Part shown: in pieces, positions 18,301 through 26,179 of the stretch
Layout: every line of letters starts with the position of its first letter
Position numbering within the stretch: the first letter of the stretch is position 1
Notes under the pieces: model-generated
Databases searched by the model: none
What the model saw: the letters and a program-made list of their open reading frames with translations, nothing else
Told to the model about the DNA's origin: nothing
From: Streptomyces asoensis
GTDB taxonomy: Bacteria; Actinomycetota; Actinomycetes; Streptomycetales; Streptomycetaceae
Reading direction: 5' to 3'
Length of the DNA: 64,000 nucleotides
Assembly: GCF_016860545.1 (NCBI RefSeq)
Contig: NZ_BNEB01000005.1
Coordinates: 2,914,001-2,978,000 of the forward strand
Position numbers and translations under genes: made by a program

Positions 18301-19026
18301 GTCGCCGAAGTCGAGCAGGTCGCGTTCCCGTTTGGCGGCGCGGTAGCGCAGCACCAGGTCGGCCAGTTCGCGCCGGGCGGCGGCCGTCTCGGGCACCTTG
18401 CGCAGGTCGGCGTTGGTGAGCCTGGCGCCTGCGAGTGCGCCGAGCAGTCCGGCGTCCCACGCGCGCAGGTCCTCGGGCCGTACGAGGTGTTCGGCCAGTT
18501 CGGCGTCGAGCGCGAGGAGGTCGCTGATCAGGTCGGCGAAGGAGCGGGTGAGCGAGGGGTAGGGGCCGGGGGCCTCGCGCAGGACGCGTGCGGCGAGCTG
18601 GTAGCGGGTGGCGTCGGCGAGCAGGCGGGACGTCGGTTCCAGACCGATGCGCAGACCGTGGTCGGTCAGGAGGCGGCCCGCGAAGGCGTGGTAGGTGGAG
18701 ATCACCGGTTCGCCCGGCGGGTCGTCGGGGTCGATGAGGTCGGGGTCGGTCACGCCCGCCCTGACCAGTGCCTTGCGGACGCGCTCGGCGAGTTCCCCGG
18801 CGGCCTTGTTGGTGAAGGTCAGACCGAGGACCTGGTCGGGAGCCACCTGGCCGGTGCCGACCAGCCACACCACGCGCGCGGCCATCACCGTCGTCTTGCC
18901 CGACCCGGCTCCGGCCACGATCACCTGCGGGGCGGGCGGCGCGACGATGCAGGCCGTCTGCTCCGGGGTGAAGGGGATCCCGAGGAGCTCCTTGAGCTGC
19001 TCGGGATCGTTGATGCGGGCGGGCAT
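15355..19026 (-). CDS. adnB: AdnB-type helicase-nuclease subunit
   Basis: Protein of 1223 residues, longer than mycobacterial AdnB (about 1095). The N-terminal UvrD-like motor has Walker A VIVAGAGSGKTTVM (about 35-48), VVLLDEYQDTSVAQR, and GDPCQAIYGWRG. The C-terminal RecB-like nuclease shows GTRFHAWVE, RGRIDAV and DIVDWKT (Asp and Lys, about 1135) with QLALYRL. With AdnA it forms the actinobacterial heterodimer that resects double-strand breaks, replacing RecBCD/AddAB. Between motor and nuclease (about 860-950) lies an acidic low-complexity insert of YDEPP/FDDAP repeats. It lies downstream of adnA, as in mycobacteria. Confidence 0.9.
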   Translation of the reverse strand: MPARINDPEQLKELLGIPFTPEQTACIVAPPAPQVIVAGAGSGKTTVMAARVVWLVGTGQVAPDQVLGLTFTNKAAGELAERVRKALVRAGVTDPDLIDPDDPPGEPVISTYHAFAGRLLTDHGLRIGLEPTSRLLADATRYQLAARVLREAPGPYPSLTRSFADLISDLLALDAELAEHLVRPEDLRAWDAGLLGALAGARLTNADLRKVPETAAARRELADLVLRYRAAKRERDLLDFGDQIALAARLAQVPEVGPLLRDEFRVVLLDEYQDTSVAQRVLLAGLFGGGTGHPVTAVGDPCQAIYGWRGASVANLDDFPEHFAHADGGTARRQSLSENRRSGGRLLDLANGLAEPLRAMHAGVEALRPAPGAERDGVVRCALLDTHAEEMDWIADSVAHLVRTGKAPGEIAVLCRTATDFAEIQAALVARDVPVEVVGLSGLLHLPEVADLVAVCEVLQDPGANASLVRLLTGPRWRIGPRDLALLGRRARLLVTHARGGDDDPDRRLAEAVEGVDPSEVISLADALDTFLETPLYSDGGTGDDDGLPFSPDARVRFARLATELRDLRRSLADPLMDVLHRVLAVTGLEVELSASPHALAARRRETLSNFLDVAASFAATESQASLLAFLAFLRTAAQYEKGLDNALPGGENTVKVLTAHKSKGLEWDVVVVPGLVTGTFPSGQGREKWTAQAKVLPHELRGDADTLPGLDSFDARGMKAFHEAMKDHQHTEELRLGYVTFTRPRSLLLGSGHWWGPTQKKPRGPSAFLHALHDHCAAGHGEIEAWADEPAEDEENPVLHRATADQVWPLPLDDDALARRRAAAETVLAHLEDLASHQDGHPGAAHDPDTYEDPDWPPPSDEDDPAHGQHDHEPPYDEPPYDEAPYDEPGYDDSPYDASPDDDAPPGGPPHGESDPFDEARFAETPFDDAPFDDAPGRDPARPGRPTVPHQATAPEAPAARARRTSLTPEEARAVASWDRDLDALAGELLRARRSVTDVPLPTTLTASQVLRLAADPDGLAQELARPMPRPPQPAARRGTRFHAWVEARFEELTLPLLEPHELPGDDADIADERDLEELKEAFERTEYAHRTPYRVEAPFQLALAGRVVRGRIDAVYKEGDGDTATYDIVDWKTHRARTADPLQLALYRLAWAEQQGVPVESVTAAFLYVRSGDVVRPEGLPDRAALERLLTGEEGSGGGVDGPAARADGARGPGEDDRAGR
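16330..16412 (-). repeat. 15-bp tandem repeats coding acidic pentapeptides in adnB
   Basis: About five imperfect 15-bp units beginning TCGTCGTA on the plus strand encode YDEPP, YDEPP, YDEAP, YDEPG, YDDSP. A related FDDAP run follows at 16220-16265. It is an in-frame disordered acidic linker. Confidence 0.75.
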
Positions 19027-19130
19027 GGGGAGAGGCTAGCGGCGAGCACTGACAGTCGATGACAAATCGCCCGCACGGACCGGGAGAACCGCAGGTCAGC
19101 ACGTGTGGTGCGGTCCGTCACACGCCCCCG

Positions 19131-22100
19131 TCACTCGACCACGTGCCGCCCCTCGGGCCGGGCGCTGCACGAGGCGCGGAACGCGCAGTGGGTGCACTGC
19201 TGGCCGGAGGTCGGGGTGAACCGCTCGTCGAGGACCTTGCCGGCCGCCGTGGCGAGCAGCTCACCGACCCACTCCCCCGACCCGCCGTCGAGGGCCTCCT
19301 GCGCCTGCACCTTGGGCAGGCTCTCGCCGCCGTCCCGCTTGGCGGCGCTCTGACGCAGCTGGACGAGCTCGGCGCCGCCCGGCGCGGGCCGGACGCCGTC
19401 GAAGGCCTCGTCGAGGGCGCCCTCACGGACGGCCAGCTGGTAGACGGCGAGCTGGGGGTGGCGCTCCACCTCGCGCGCGGTCGGCGCGTGTTTGCCGGTC
19501 TTGAAGTCGACGACGTAGGCGCGGCCGTCGGCGTCGGCCTCGACGCGGTCCATCTGGCCGCGGATGCGCACCTCGTACCCGCCCGCTTCGAGGGTGACGT
19601 CGAAGTCGTGCTCGCTGGCGACGGGCGTGCGGCCCGCCCGGTCCATCACATGCCACTTCAGGAAGCGTTCGAGCGCCACACGCGCGTGGGTCTTCTCCTG
19701 CGCGGACTTCCACGGCGCGTCGAAGGCGAGGGCGTTCCACACGGAGTCGAGGCGCTCCATGAGGACGTCGAGATCGGCCGGGGTGTGCCCGGAGGCGACC
19801 TCGTCGGCGAGGACGTGGACGACGTTGCCGAAGCCCTGCGCGGCGGTGGCGGGCGCGTCGGCCTTCACCTCACGGCCCAGGAACCACTGGAGGGCGCAGG
19901 TGTTCGCGAGCTGGTCCAGGGCGCTGCCGGAGAGCACGACGGGCTGGTCGCGGTCGCGCAGCGGCACCTTGCTCTCGGTCGGCTCGAACATGCCCCACCA
20001 GCGGTACGGGTGGGCGGCCGGCACCAGCGGCCTGCCGTCCTCGTCGGCGAGCGCGGCCAGCCGGGCCAGGCGGCGGGCGGCGGCCTCGCGCAGGACGGCG
20101 GAGGCGCGGGGGTCGACCGTCGTGGCGCGCAGTTCGGCGACCAGCGCGGCGACCGCCAGGGGGCGGCGCGGGCGGCCGGTGACGTCCTTGGGTTCGACAC
20201 CGAGTTCGGTGAGGAAGCGGGAGGGCTGGTCGCCGTCGTCGGCGGGTGCCTTCACGGCGGTGACGACGAGCCGCTCCCGCGCGCGCGTGGCGGCGACGTA
20301 GAACAGGCGGCGCTCCTCGGCGAGCAGCGCGCCGGGCGTGAGCGGCTCGGCGAGTCCGTCGCGGCCGATGCGGTCCGCCTCCAGGAGGGAGCCCCGGCGG
20401 CGCAGGTCCGGCCACAGACCCTCCTGGACGCCGGCCACGACGACCAGCCTCCACTCCAGGCCCTTGGCGCGGTGGGCGGTCATCAGACGTACGGCGTCGG
20501 GGCGCACGGCCCGGCGGGCGAGCGTGTCGGCGGCGATGTCCTCGGCCTCGATCTCGGCCAGGAAGTTCAGGGCGCCCCGGCCTCCGGTGCGCTCCTCCGC
20601 GCGCGCGGCGGTGGCGAACAGGGCGCACACGGCGTCCAGGTCCCGGTCGGCGTTGCGGCCCGCCGCGCCGCCGCGCCGGGCCGCCCGCTCCAGGCGCCCG
20701 GGCCAGGGCGTGCCGTCCCACAGCGCCCACAGGGCCTCCTCGGCCGTGCCGCCGCGGGCGAGGCCCTCGCGGGCCGTCGCCAGCAGCGCGCCGAGGCGCT
20801 GCGCACCGCGCGCGTACGTGGGGTCGTGGGCGACCAGCCGCTCCGGTTCGGCGAGGGCGCGGGTGAGCAGCTCGTCGGAGGGCGGTGGCAGGGGGTCGCC
20901 CGCGGCGCGCTCCTCCTCGCGCAGCGCCCGTCCGAGGCGGCGCAGGTCGGCGGCGTCCATGCCGGCCAGCGGGGAGGCGAGGAGGGTGAGGGCGGTCTCG
21001 GTGTCGAGCCAGCACGCGCGCGAGGCCGCGTCGGCGTCCTCGCCTTCCGGCGGCGGGGCGGAGGCCTCGGCGGTCGCCACCGCGCGCAGGGCGGTGAGCA
21101 GGGGCGCCACGGCGGGTTCGTGGCGCAGGGGGAGGTCGTCGCCGTCGATGTCGAGGGGGACGCCGGCGGCGGTCAGGGCGCGCCGGACCGTCGGGATCGT
21201 GCGGGCGCCCGCACGTACCAGGACGGCCATCCCGCTCCAGGGCACACCGTCCTCGAGGTGGGCGCGGCGCAGGATGTCGGCGACGTTGTCCAGCTCGGTG
21301 CCGGTGGTCGGATACGTGTAGACCTCGACCCGGCCGCCGTCGCGTGCGGCGGTCAGTTCGCGGTGGGCACGGACCTTCTCGGCGGGCAGGCGGGTCAGGG
21401 GCATCCGCTGGGTGAGCAGCCGGGTGGCGGCCAGCAGGCCGGCGCCCGAGCGGCGGGAGGTGCGCAGGACCTCCACGGGGGCGGGACGGCCGTCCGGGCG
21501 GGGGAAGTCCTCGGGGAAGTCGAGGATGCCGTTCACGTCGGCGCCGCGGAAGGTGTAGATCGACTGGTCGGGGTCGCCGAAGGCGACGAGGTCGCGGCCG
21601 CCGCCCGCGAGGGCGCGCAGCAGCCGCACCTGGGCGGGGTCGGTGTCCTGGTACTCGTCGACGAACACGGCGTCGTACTGCGCGGCGAGCCGCCCGGCCG
21701 TCTCGCGGCGGTGGGCGAGGAGGACCGCGCGGTGGACGAGTTCCGCGTAGTCGATCACTCCGTGCAGGTCCAGCACGTCGAGGTACTCGGCGAGGAAGGA
21801 GGCGGCGGCGCGCCAGTCGGGGCGGCCGATGCGGTGCGCGAAGGCGTCCAGGGCGGCCGGGTCGAGGCCCAGTTCGCGGCTGCGGGCGAGGACGGCGCGG
21901 ACCTCGTCGGCGAAGCCGCGTGTGGTCAGGCAGGCGCGCAGCTCGTCCGGCCAGCGCACGTGCGCGAGGCCGAGCCGTTGCAGGTCGAGCTGGCCGGCGA
22001 GCAGCTCGCGGACGGCGACGTCCTGTTCGGGGCCGGACAGCAGCCGCAGGGGTTCCACGAACAGGTCGGCGTCCTGATGGGCGCGGACCAGGGCGTAGCA

Positions 22101-22457
22101 GTAGGAGTGGAAGGTGGTCGCCCGGGGGGCGCGGGCGGCGCCCATGCGGTGCGCCATCCGGTCGCGCAGTTCCACGGCGGCCTTGCGGCTGAAGGTGAGC
22201 ACCAGGATGCGCTCGGGGTCGCCGCCCCGGGCGACACGGGCCGCCACGGACTCGACCAGCGTGGTGGTCTTCCCGGTTCCCGGGCCCGCGAGGACGAGCA
22301 GGGGGCCGGACCCGTGGTCAACCACGGAGCGCTGTGCGGCGTCCAGCTGAGGGGGATCCACCCGGACCGGCGGGGTACGCACCAGTCGGTGAGCGCCACG
22401 GTTCCCCTGTCGCCCCTGGGGGTACGACAGACGGCTGGTGGAGAAAGAGGAGCTCAC
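19131..22457 (-). CDS. adnA: AdnA-type helicase-nuclease subunit
   Basis: Protein of 1108 residues from the GTG at 22457 (VSSSFSTSRLSYPQG). UvrD-like motor: Walker A LVLAGPGTGKTTTLVES (about residue 55), VFVDEYQDTDPAQVR, GDPDQSIYTFRGADV. RecB-like nuclease: GNVVHVLADE, RIRGQMDRVE and YVVDFKTGKHA (about 985). Four cysteines, one in CALQWFLG before the nuclease and CTHCAFRASC at the end, form the iron-sulfur staple typical of AddB-like nucleases. It is the upstream partner of adnB, 104 bases apart. A longer in-frame start at 22499 is possible but lacks similarity. Confidence 0.9.
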   Translation of the reverse strand: MSSSFSTSRLSYPQGRQGNRGAHRLVRTPPVRVDPPQLDAAQRSVVDHGSGPLLVLAGPGTGKTTTLVESVAARVARGGDPERILVLTFSRKAAVELRDRMAHRMGAARAPRATTFHSYCYALVRAHQDADLFVEPLRLLSGPEQDVAVRELLAGQLDLQRLGLAHVRWPDELRACLTTRGFADEVRAVLARSRELGLDPAALDAFAHRIGRPDWRAAASFLAEYLDVLDLHGVIDYAELVHRAVLLAHRRETAGRLAAQYDAVFVDEYQDTDPAQVRLLRALAGGGRDLVAFGDPDQSIYTFRGADVNGILDFPEDFPRPDGRPAPVEVLRTSRRSGAGLLAATRLLTQRMPLTRLPAEKVRAHRELTAARDGGRVEVYTYPTTGTELDNVADILRRAHLEDGVPWSGMAVLVRAGARTIPTVRRALTAAGVPLDIDGDDLPLRHEPAVAPLLTALRAVATAEASAPPPEGEDADAASRACWLDTETALTLLASPLAGMDAADLRRLGRALREEERAAGDPLPPPSDELLTRALAEPERLVAHDPTYARGAQRLGALLATAREGLARGGTAEEALWALWDGTPWPGRLERAARRGGAAGRNADRDLDAVCALFATAARAEERTGGRGALNFLAEIEAEDIAADTLARRAVRPDAVRLMTAHRAKGLEWRLVVVAGVQEGLWPDLRRRGSLLEADRIGRDGLAEPLTPGALLAEERRLFYVAATRARERLVVTAVKAPADDGDQPSRFLTELGVEPKDVTGRPRRPLAVAALVAELRATTVDPRASAVLREAAARRLARLAALADEDGRPLVPAAHPYRWWGMFEPTESKVPLRDRDQPVVLSGSALDQLANTCALQWFLGREVKADAPATAAQGFGNVVHVLADEVASGHTPADLDVLMERLDSVWNALAFDAPWKSAQEKTHARVALERFLKWHVMDRAGRTPVASEHDFDVTLEAGGYEVRIRGQMDRVEADADGRAYVVDFKTGKHAPTAREVERHPQLAVYQLAVREGALDEAFDGVRPAPGGAELVQLRQSAAKRDGGESLPKVQAQEALDGGSGEWVGELLATAAGKVLDERFTPTSGQQCTHCAFRASCSARPEGRHVVE

Positions 22458-22804
22458 GTGGTTCGCCGGTCCTGGTGGGTGTACTGGTCGAGGAAGCACC
22501 GCTCGGGAAGAGCGGTGGTCACGGGATGAGGGGGACGCGCGCAGCCGACGCTACGCCGAGGAACGGTCCGGAAGGACGGCTTCCGCTTGTTCTCTCCCGG
22601 CCCGCACGCCCGCCGCGACCCGCACAGCCTTCAGGGCCCTCACGCCTCGCACAGCCCTCACGCCCTTTCCGGCCCGCATGTCCCGCGCATCCCGCACGTC
22701 CGTCGCCTCTCGAACGTACGCCATCGCGCCGACGTGCCCCGTTTGCGCGGTTTCCCCCGTACGAGCCACAGGCTCCCCTCCACCCCCTCCGATGGCGGAA
22801 GCTG
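22458..22804. other. Intergenic region with degenerate short repeats
   Basis: No convincing gene. Between about 22595 and 22730 the plus strand is a run of imperfect 9-12 base units (variants of GCCCTCACGCC and CGCACGTC), with a skewed C/A-rich plus strand. It must contain the adnA promoter (reading left) but I cannot pick hexamers with confidence. Open frames here have codon use unlike genes. Confidence 0.4.
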
Positions 22805-23191
22805 TCAGGTGTGACCTTCCGCGCGTTCACCGCCGTCCCACCGCGCCCGCTTCATGTCGAGGCGCGGCAGGTGTCCCGCGGCGGCCCGGGCCGCCTGCTT
22901 CAGCGGCGTGCCCTCGACGCGGTAGTGGTCCAGCGCCCGCAACTCGTGCCCCGGGAGGAGCAGGCCGTCCGCGCGCACCACACGCCACCACGGGACGGCA
23001 CCGCCGTAGAGGGCCATCACCCGGCCGACCTGTCTCGGCCCGCCCTCCTCCAGCCACTCCGCGACGTCCCCGTACGTCATGACCCGCCCGGGCGGGATCA
23101 GCTCCGCGACCTCGAGGACCCGCTCGGCGTACTCCGGCAGCTCGTCGGTGTACTCCGGGCGGGCGTCGTCCGGAGGGCTCTGCTCGCTCAT
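22805..23191 (-). CDS. Alkyltransferase-like protein (ATL, MGMT family)
   Basis: Protein of 128 residues with the O6-alkylguanine-DNA alkyltransferase fold: AELIPPGRVMTYGDVAEWL (helix-turn-helix) and GRVMALYGG. The active-site PCHR of true alkyltransferases is replaced by PWWR, so it cannot accept an alkyl group; such ATL proteins bind O6-alkylguanine and hand lesions to nucleotide excision repair. Start ATG at 23191 (MSEQSPP); an in-frame ATG 9 bases upstream is possible. It sits beside adnAB in a DNA-repair neighbourhood, as does the mycobacterial homolog (about Rv3204). Confidence 0.88.
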   Translation of the reverse strand: MSEQSPPDDARPEYTDELPEYAERVLEVAELIPPGRVMTYGDVAEWLEEGGPRQVGRVMALYGGAVPWWRVVRADGLLLPGHELRALDHYRVEGTPLKQAARAAAGHLPRLDMKRARWDGGERAEGHT

Positions 23192-23376
23192 CCGCCCCAT
23201 CCTGCCCCACGGCACCGACAATGCGACGGGCCCGCGACCCTGTGTGATGCTCGCCCCCGTGCGAGGCTTCGGGCAGACTGTGCGCCCCGCGTTTGCACCC
23301 TGATGCCCCCGTGTGTCGGTGCGGCATGCCACCATCGTGCGGGCGGTGACCGGTGATACGAGATCAAGAAGAGACG

Positions 23377-26094
23377 ATGAAGCAGCAGGGCGTGCATCCT
23401 GAGGGCGCGGACAGCACCTCTGACGCTGCCGCGCGCCCGGACACCGCCGCCGAGGTACCGGAAGCCGACGTACCGGAGGCCCAGGTAACGCAAGACGCGC
23501 ACACCGACGAGGTCGAGGGCGACGAGCCGCTCCTCCCCGCGCGCGTGCACCGCCCCTCCGACCTCATGCGACTGCTGGTCGGCGTCCTCGCCGTCATGCT
23601 GCTCCTGGGCATCGCCGCCTTCGCGCACGGGACGACCTCGGGCCTCGAACAGGACATCAACAAGGGCACCGGACAGGCGCCCGATCTCCTCATCAAGATC
23701 GCGGGCCTGGCGTCCAGCATCGCGATCCTGCTGGTGCCGGTCGCGTTCGCGATCGAGCGGCTGATCAAACGCGACGGACTGCGCATCGCCGACGGCGTGC
23801 TCGCCGCGGTCCTCGCGCACGGTGTGACCCTCGCCACCGACCTGTGGGTCGCCAAGGGCGCCCCGGACTCGATCCAGGAGGCGCTCACCCAGCCCTCCCC
23901 CGGCGACATCCACGCCCTCACCGACCCGGTGCACGGCTACCTGGCGCCCGTCATCGCCTATATGACGGCCGTCGGCATGTCCCGCCGGCCGCGCTGGCGC
24001 TCGGTGCTGTGGATCGTGCTGCTCCTCGACGCCTTCTCGATGCTCGTCACCGGCTACACCACACCGTTCTCGATCATCCTCACGGTGCTGATCGGCTGGA
24101 CGGTGGCGTACGGGACGCTGTACGCGGTCGGCTCGCCGAACGTGCGCCCCACAGGGCGCACGCTGATGGCGGGCCTGCGGCACGTCGGCTTCCACCCGGT
24201 GAGCGCGGCCCGCGAGGAGGCGCCGGACGCGGCGGAGAACGACCGGGGCAGACGCTACTTCGTCACCCTGGAGGACGGCCCGCCGCTCGACGTCACCGTG
24301 GTCGACCGCGAACAGCAGGCCCAGGGGTTCTTCTACCGCGCGTGGCGCAACCTCACCCTGCGCGGCTTCGCCACCCGCAGCAGCCTCCAGTCGCTGCGCC
24401 AGGCACTCGAGCAGGAGGCGCTGCTCGCCTACGCGGCCATCGCGGCCGGCGCCAACGCGCCGAAGCTGATCGCCACCTCCGAGCTCGGCCCCGACGCGGT
24501 CATGCTCGTCTACGAGCACACCGGCGGCCGCACCCTCGACTCGCTGGCCGACGACGAGATCACCGACGAGCTGCTGCGCAACACCTGGCTCCAGGTGCAG
24601 GCGCTCCAGTCGCGGCGGATCGCCCACCGCAGGCTGGCCGGCGACGCGATCCTGGTGGATCGTTCCGGCACCGTGATCCTCACCGATCTGCGCGGCGGCG
24701 AGATCGCGGCCGGCGATCTGCTGCTGCGCATGGACGTCGCCCAGCTCGTGACGACGCTCGGCCTGCGGGTGGGCGCCGAGCGGGCGGTGGCCTGCGCGGT
24801 GGGCGTCCTCGGGCCGGACGCGGTCGCGGACTGTCTGCCGATGCTCCAGCCCATCGCGCTCACCCGCTCCACGCGCGCGACGCTGCGCCGACTGGCACGC
24901 GAGCGTGCGCAGCGCGAACGCGAGGCCGTCCTGGAAGCCTCCCAGCAGGCGAAGCAGGCCCGTCTGGAGGCGGCCGGGCACGGCACCGGACCCGTCGTCC
25001 TGGAGAAGCCGGACAAGAAGGCCGTCCGCGCGGAGGCGCGGGCCGAGAAGCGGGCCATCGACGACGCGATCGAGGAAGCCCGCGAGGAGGATCTGCTGAC
25101 GCAGATCCGGCACCAGGTCCTGCTGATCCGTCCGCAGGCACCGGTCGAGCCCGCCCGCCTCGAGCGGGTGCGGCCGCGCACCCTGATGAGCTTCATCGCC
25201 GGCGCCATCGGCGCCTACTTCCTGCTCACGCAGCTGACCCACATCGAGTTCGGTCCACTGGTCGCCAACGCCGAGTGGGGCTGGGTGGCCGCGGCCGTCC
25301 TGTTCTCCGCGGCGAGCTACGTGGCGGCGGCGATGAGCCTGCTGGGCTTCGTGCCCGAACGGGTGCCCTTCCCGCGGACCGTGGCCGCGCAGGTCGCCGG
25401 GTCGTTCGTGAAGATCGTGGCACCGGCCGCGGTCGGCGGGGTCGCCCTCAACACCCGCTTCCTCCAGCGCTCGGGCGTGCGGCCCGGCCTCGCGGTGGCC
25501 AGCGTCGGCGCCTCGCAGCTGTTCGGACTCGGCTGCCACATCCTGATGCTGCTGTCCTTCGGCTATCTGACCGGCACCGAGAAGACCCCGTCGCTGTCGC
25601 CGTCCCGCACGGTCATCGCCGGTCTGCTCACGGTGGCGGTCCTGGTGCTCGTGGTGACCTCGGTGCCTTTCCTGCGCAAGTTCGTCGTCACGCGCGTGCG
25701 GTCGCTGTTCGCCGGTGTCGTGCCGCGCATGCTCGACGTCCTCCAGCGGCCGCAGAAGCTGGTCACCGGCATCGGCGGCATGCTCCTGCTCACCGCCTGC
25801 TTCGTGATGTGCCTCGACGCCTCCATCCGCGCGTTCGGCGACGAGTCGACCTCGCTCAGCATCGCCAGCGTCGCCGTCGTCTTCCTCGCCGGAAACGCGC
25901 TCGGTTCGGCCGCGCCGACCCCGGGCGGGGTCGGCGCCGTCGAGGCGACCCTGACGGTCGGTCTCATCGCGGTCGGACTGCCCAAGGAGGTCGCGGCTCC
26001 CGCGGTGCTCCTCTTCCGTCTGCTGACGCTGTGGCTGCCGGTGCTGCCGGGCTGGCTGGCCTTCAACCACCTGTCCCGCAAGGGCGCCCTGTAG
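23377..26094 (+). CDS. Flippase-domain (LPG synthase TM-like) protein with a pseudokinase-like domain
   Basis: Protein of about 905 residues. An acidic cytosolic N-terminus (1-60) is followed by about 6 membrane helices (70-260), then a soluble middle resembling a degenerate kinase: LQSRRIAHRRLAGDAILVDRSG (HRD-like loop with D changed) and VILTDLRGG in place of DFG. A coiled, Lys/Arg/Glu-rich stretch lies at about 520-580, then about 8 helices of the UPF0104/LPG-synthase flippase type with AAPTPGGVGAVEATLTVGL. It probably moves or modifies a lipid, under control of the soluble part (inference). ATG at 23377 after AAGAAGAG; a GTG 24 bases upstream is alternative. Confidence 0.8.
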   Translation: MKQQGVHPEGADSTSDAAARPDTAAEVPEADVPEAQVTQDAHTDEVEGDEPLLPARVHRPSDLMRLLVGVLAVMLLLGIAAFAHGTTSGLEQDINKGTGQAPDLLIKIAGLASSIAILLVPVAFAIERLIKRDGLRIADGVLAAVLAHGVTLATDLWVAKGAPDSIQEALTQPSPGDIHALTDPVHGYLAPVIAYMTAVGMSRRPRWRSVLWIVLLLDAFSMLVTGYTTPFSIILTVLIGWTVAYGTLYAVGSPNVRPTGRTLMAGLRHVGFHPVSAAREEAPDAAENDRGRRYFVTLEDGPPLDVTVVDREQQAQGFFYRAWRNLTLRGFATRSSLQSLRQALEQEALLAYAAIAAGANAPKLIATSELGPDAVMLVYEHTGGRTLDSLADDEITDELLRNTWLQVQALQSRRIAHRRLAGDAILVDRSGTVILTDLRGGEIAAGDLLLRMDVAQLVTTLGLRVGAERAVACAVGVLGPDAVADCLPMLQPIALTRSTRATLRRLARERAQREREAVLEASQQAKQARLEAAGHGTGPVVLEKPDKKAVRAEARAEKRAIDDAIEEAREEDLLTQIRHQVLLIRPQAPVEPARLERVRPRTLMSFIAGAIGAYFLLTQLTHIEFGPLVANAEWGWVAAAVLFSAASYVAAAMSLLGFVPERVPFPRTVAAQVAGSFVKIVAPAAVGGVALNTRFLQRSGVRPGLAVASVGASQLFGLGCHILMLLSFGYLTGTEKTPSLSPSRTVIAGLLTVAVLVLVVTSVPFLRKFVVTRVRSLFAGVVPRMLDVLQRPQKLVTGIGGMLLLTACFVMCLDASIRAFGDESTSLSIASVAVVFLAGNALGSAAPTPGGVGAVEATLTVGLIAVGLPKEVAAPAVLLFRLLTLWLPVLPGWLAFNHLSRKGAL

Positions 26095-26179
26095 AGCCGC
26101 TCCGCCGCGGGGCGCGCGCCGGTACCTCGTACGGCCCGCGCCCCGCGCGCGGGCCCGGGGCCGACCGCAGGATGGGATC

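Noticed and set aside
15247..22529. Very long plus-strand open frames opposite adnB and adnA
   Set aside because: Their translations are Gly/Val/Arg-rich shadows of the helicase codons; helicase and nuclease motifs are on the minus strand.
22519..22830. Minus-strand 103-codon frame between adnA and the alkyltransferase-like gene
   Set aside because: Gly/Arg repeat composition without normal third-position bias or ribosome site; explained by the short repeats.
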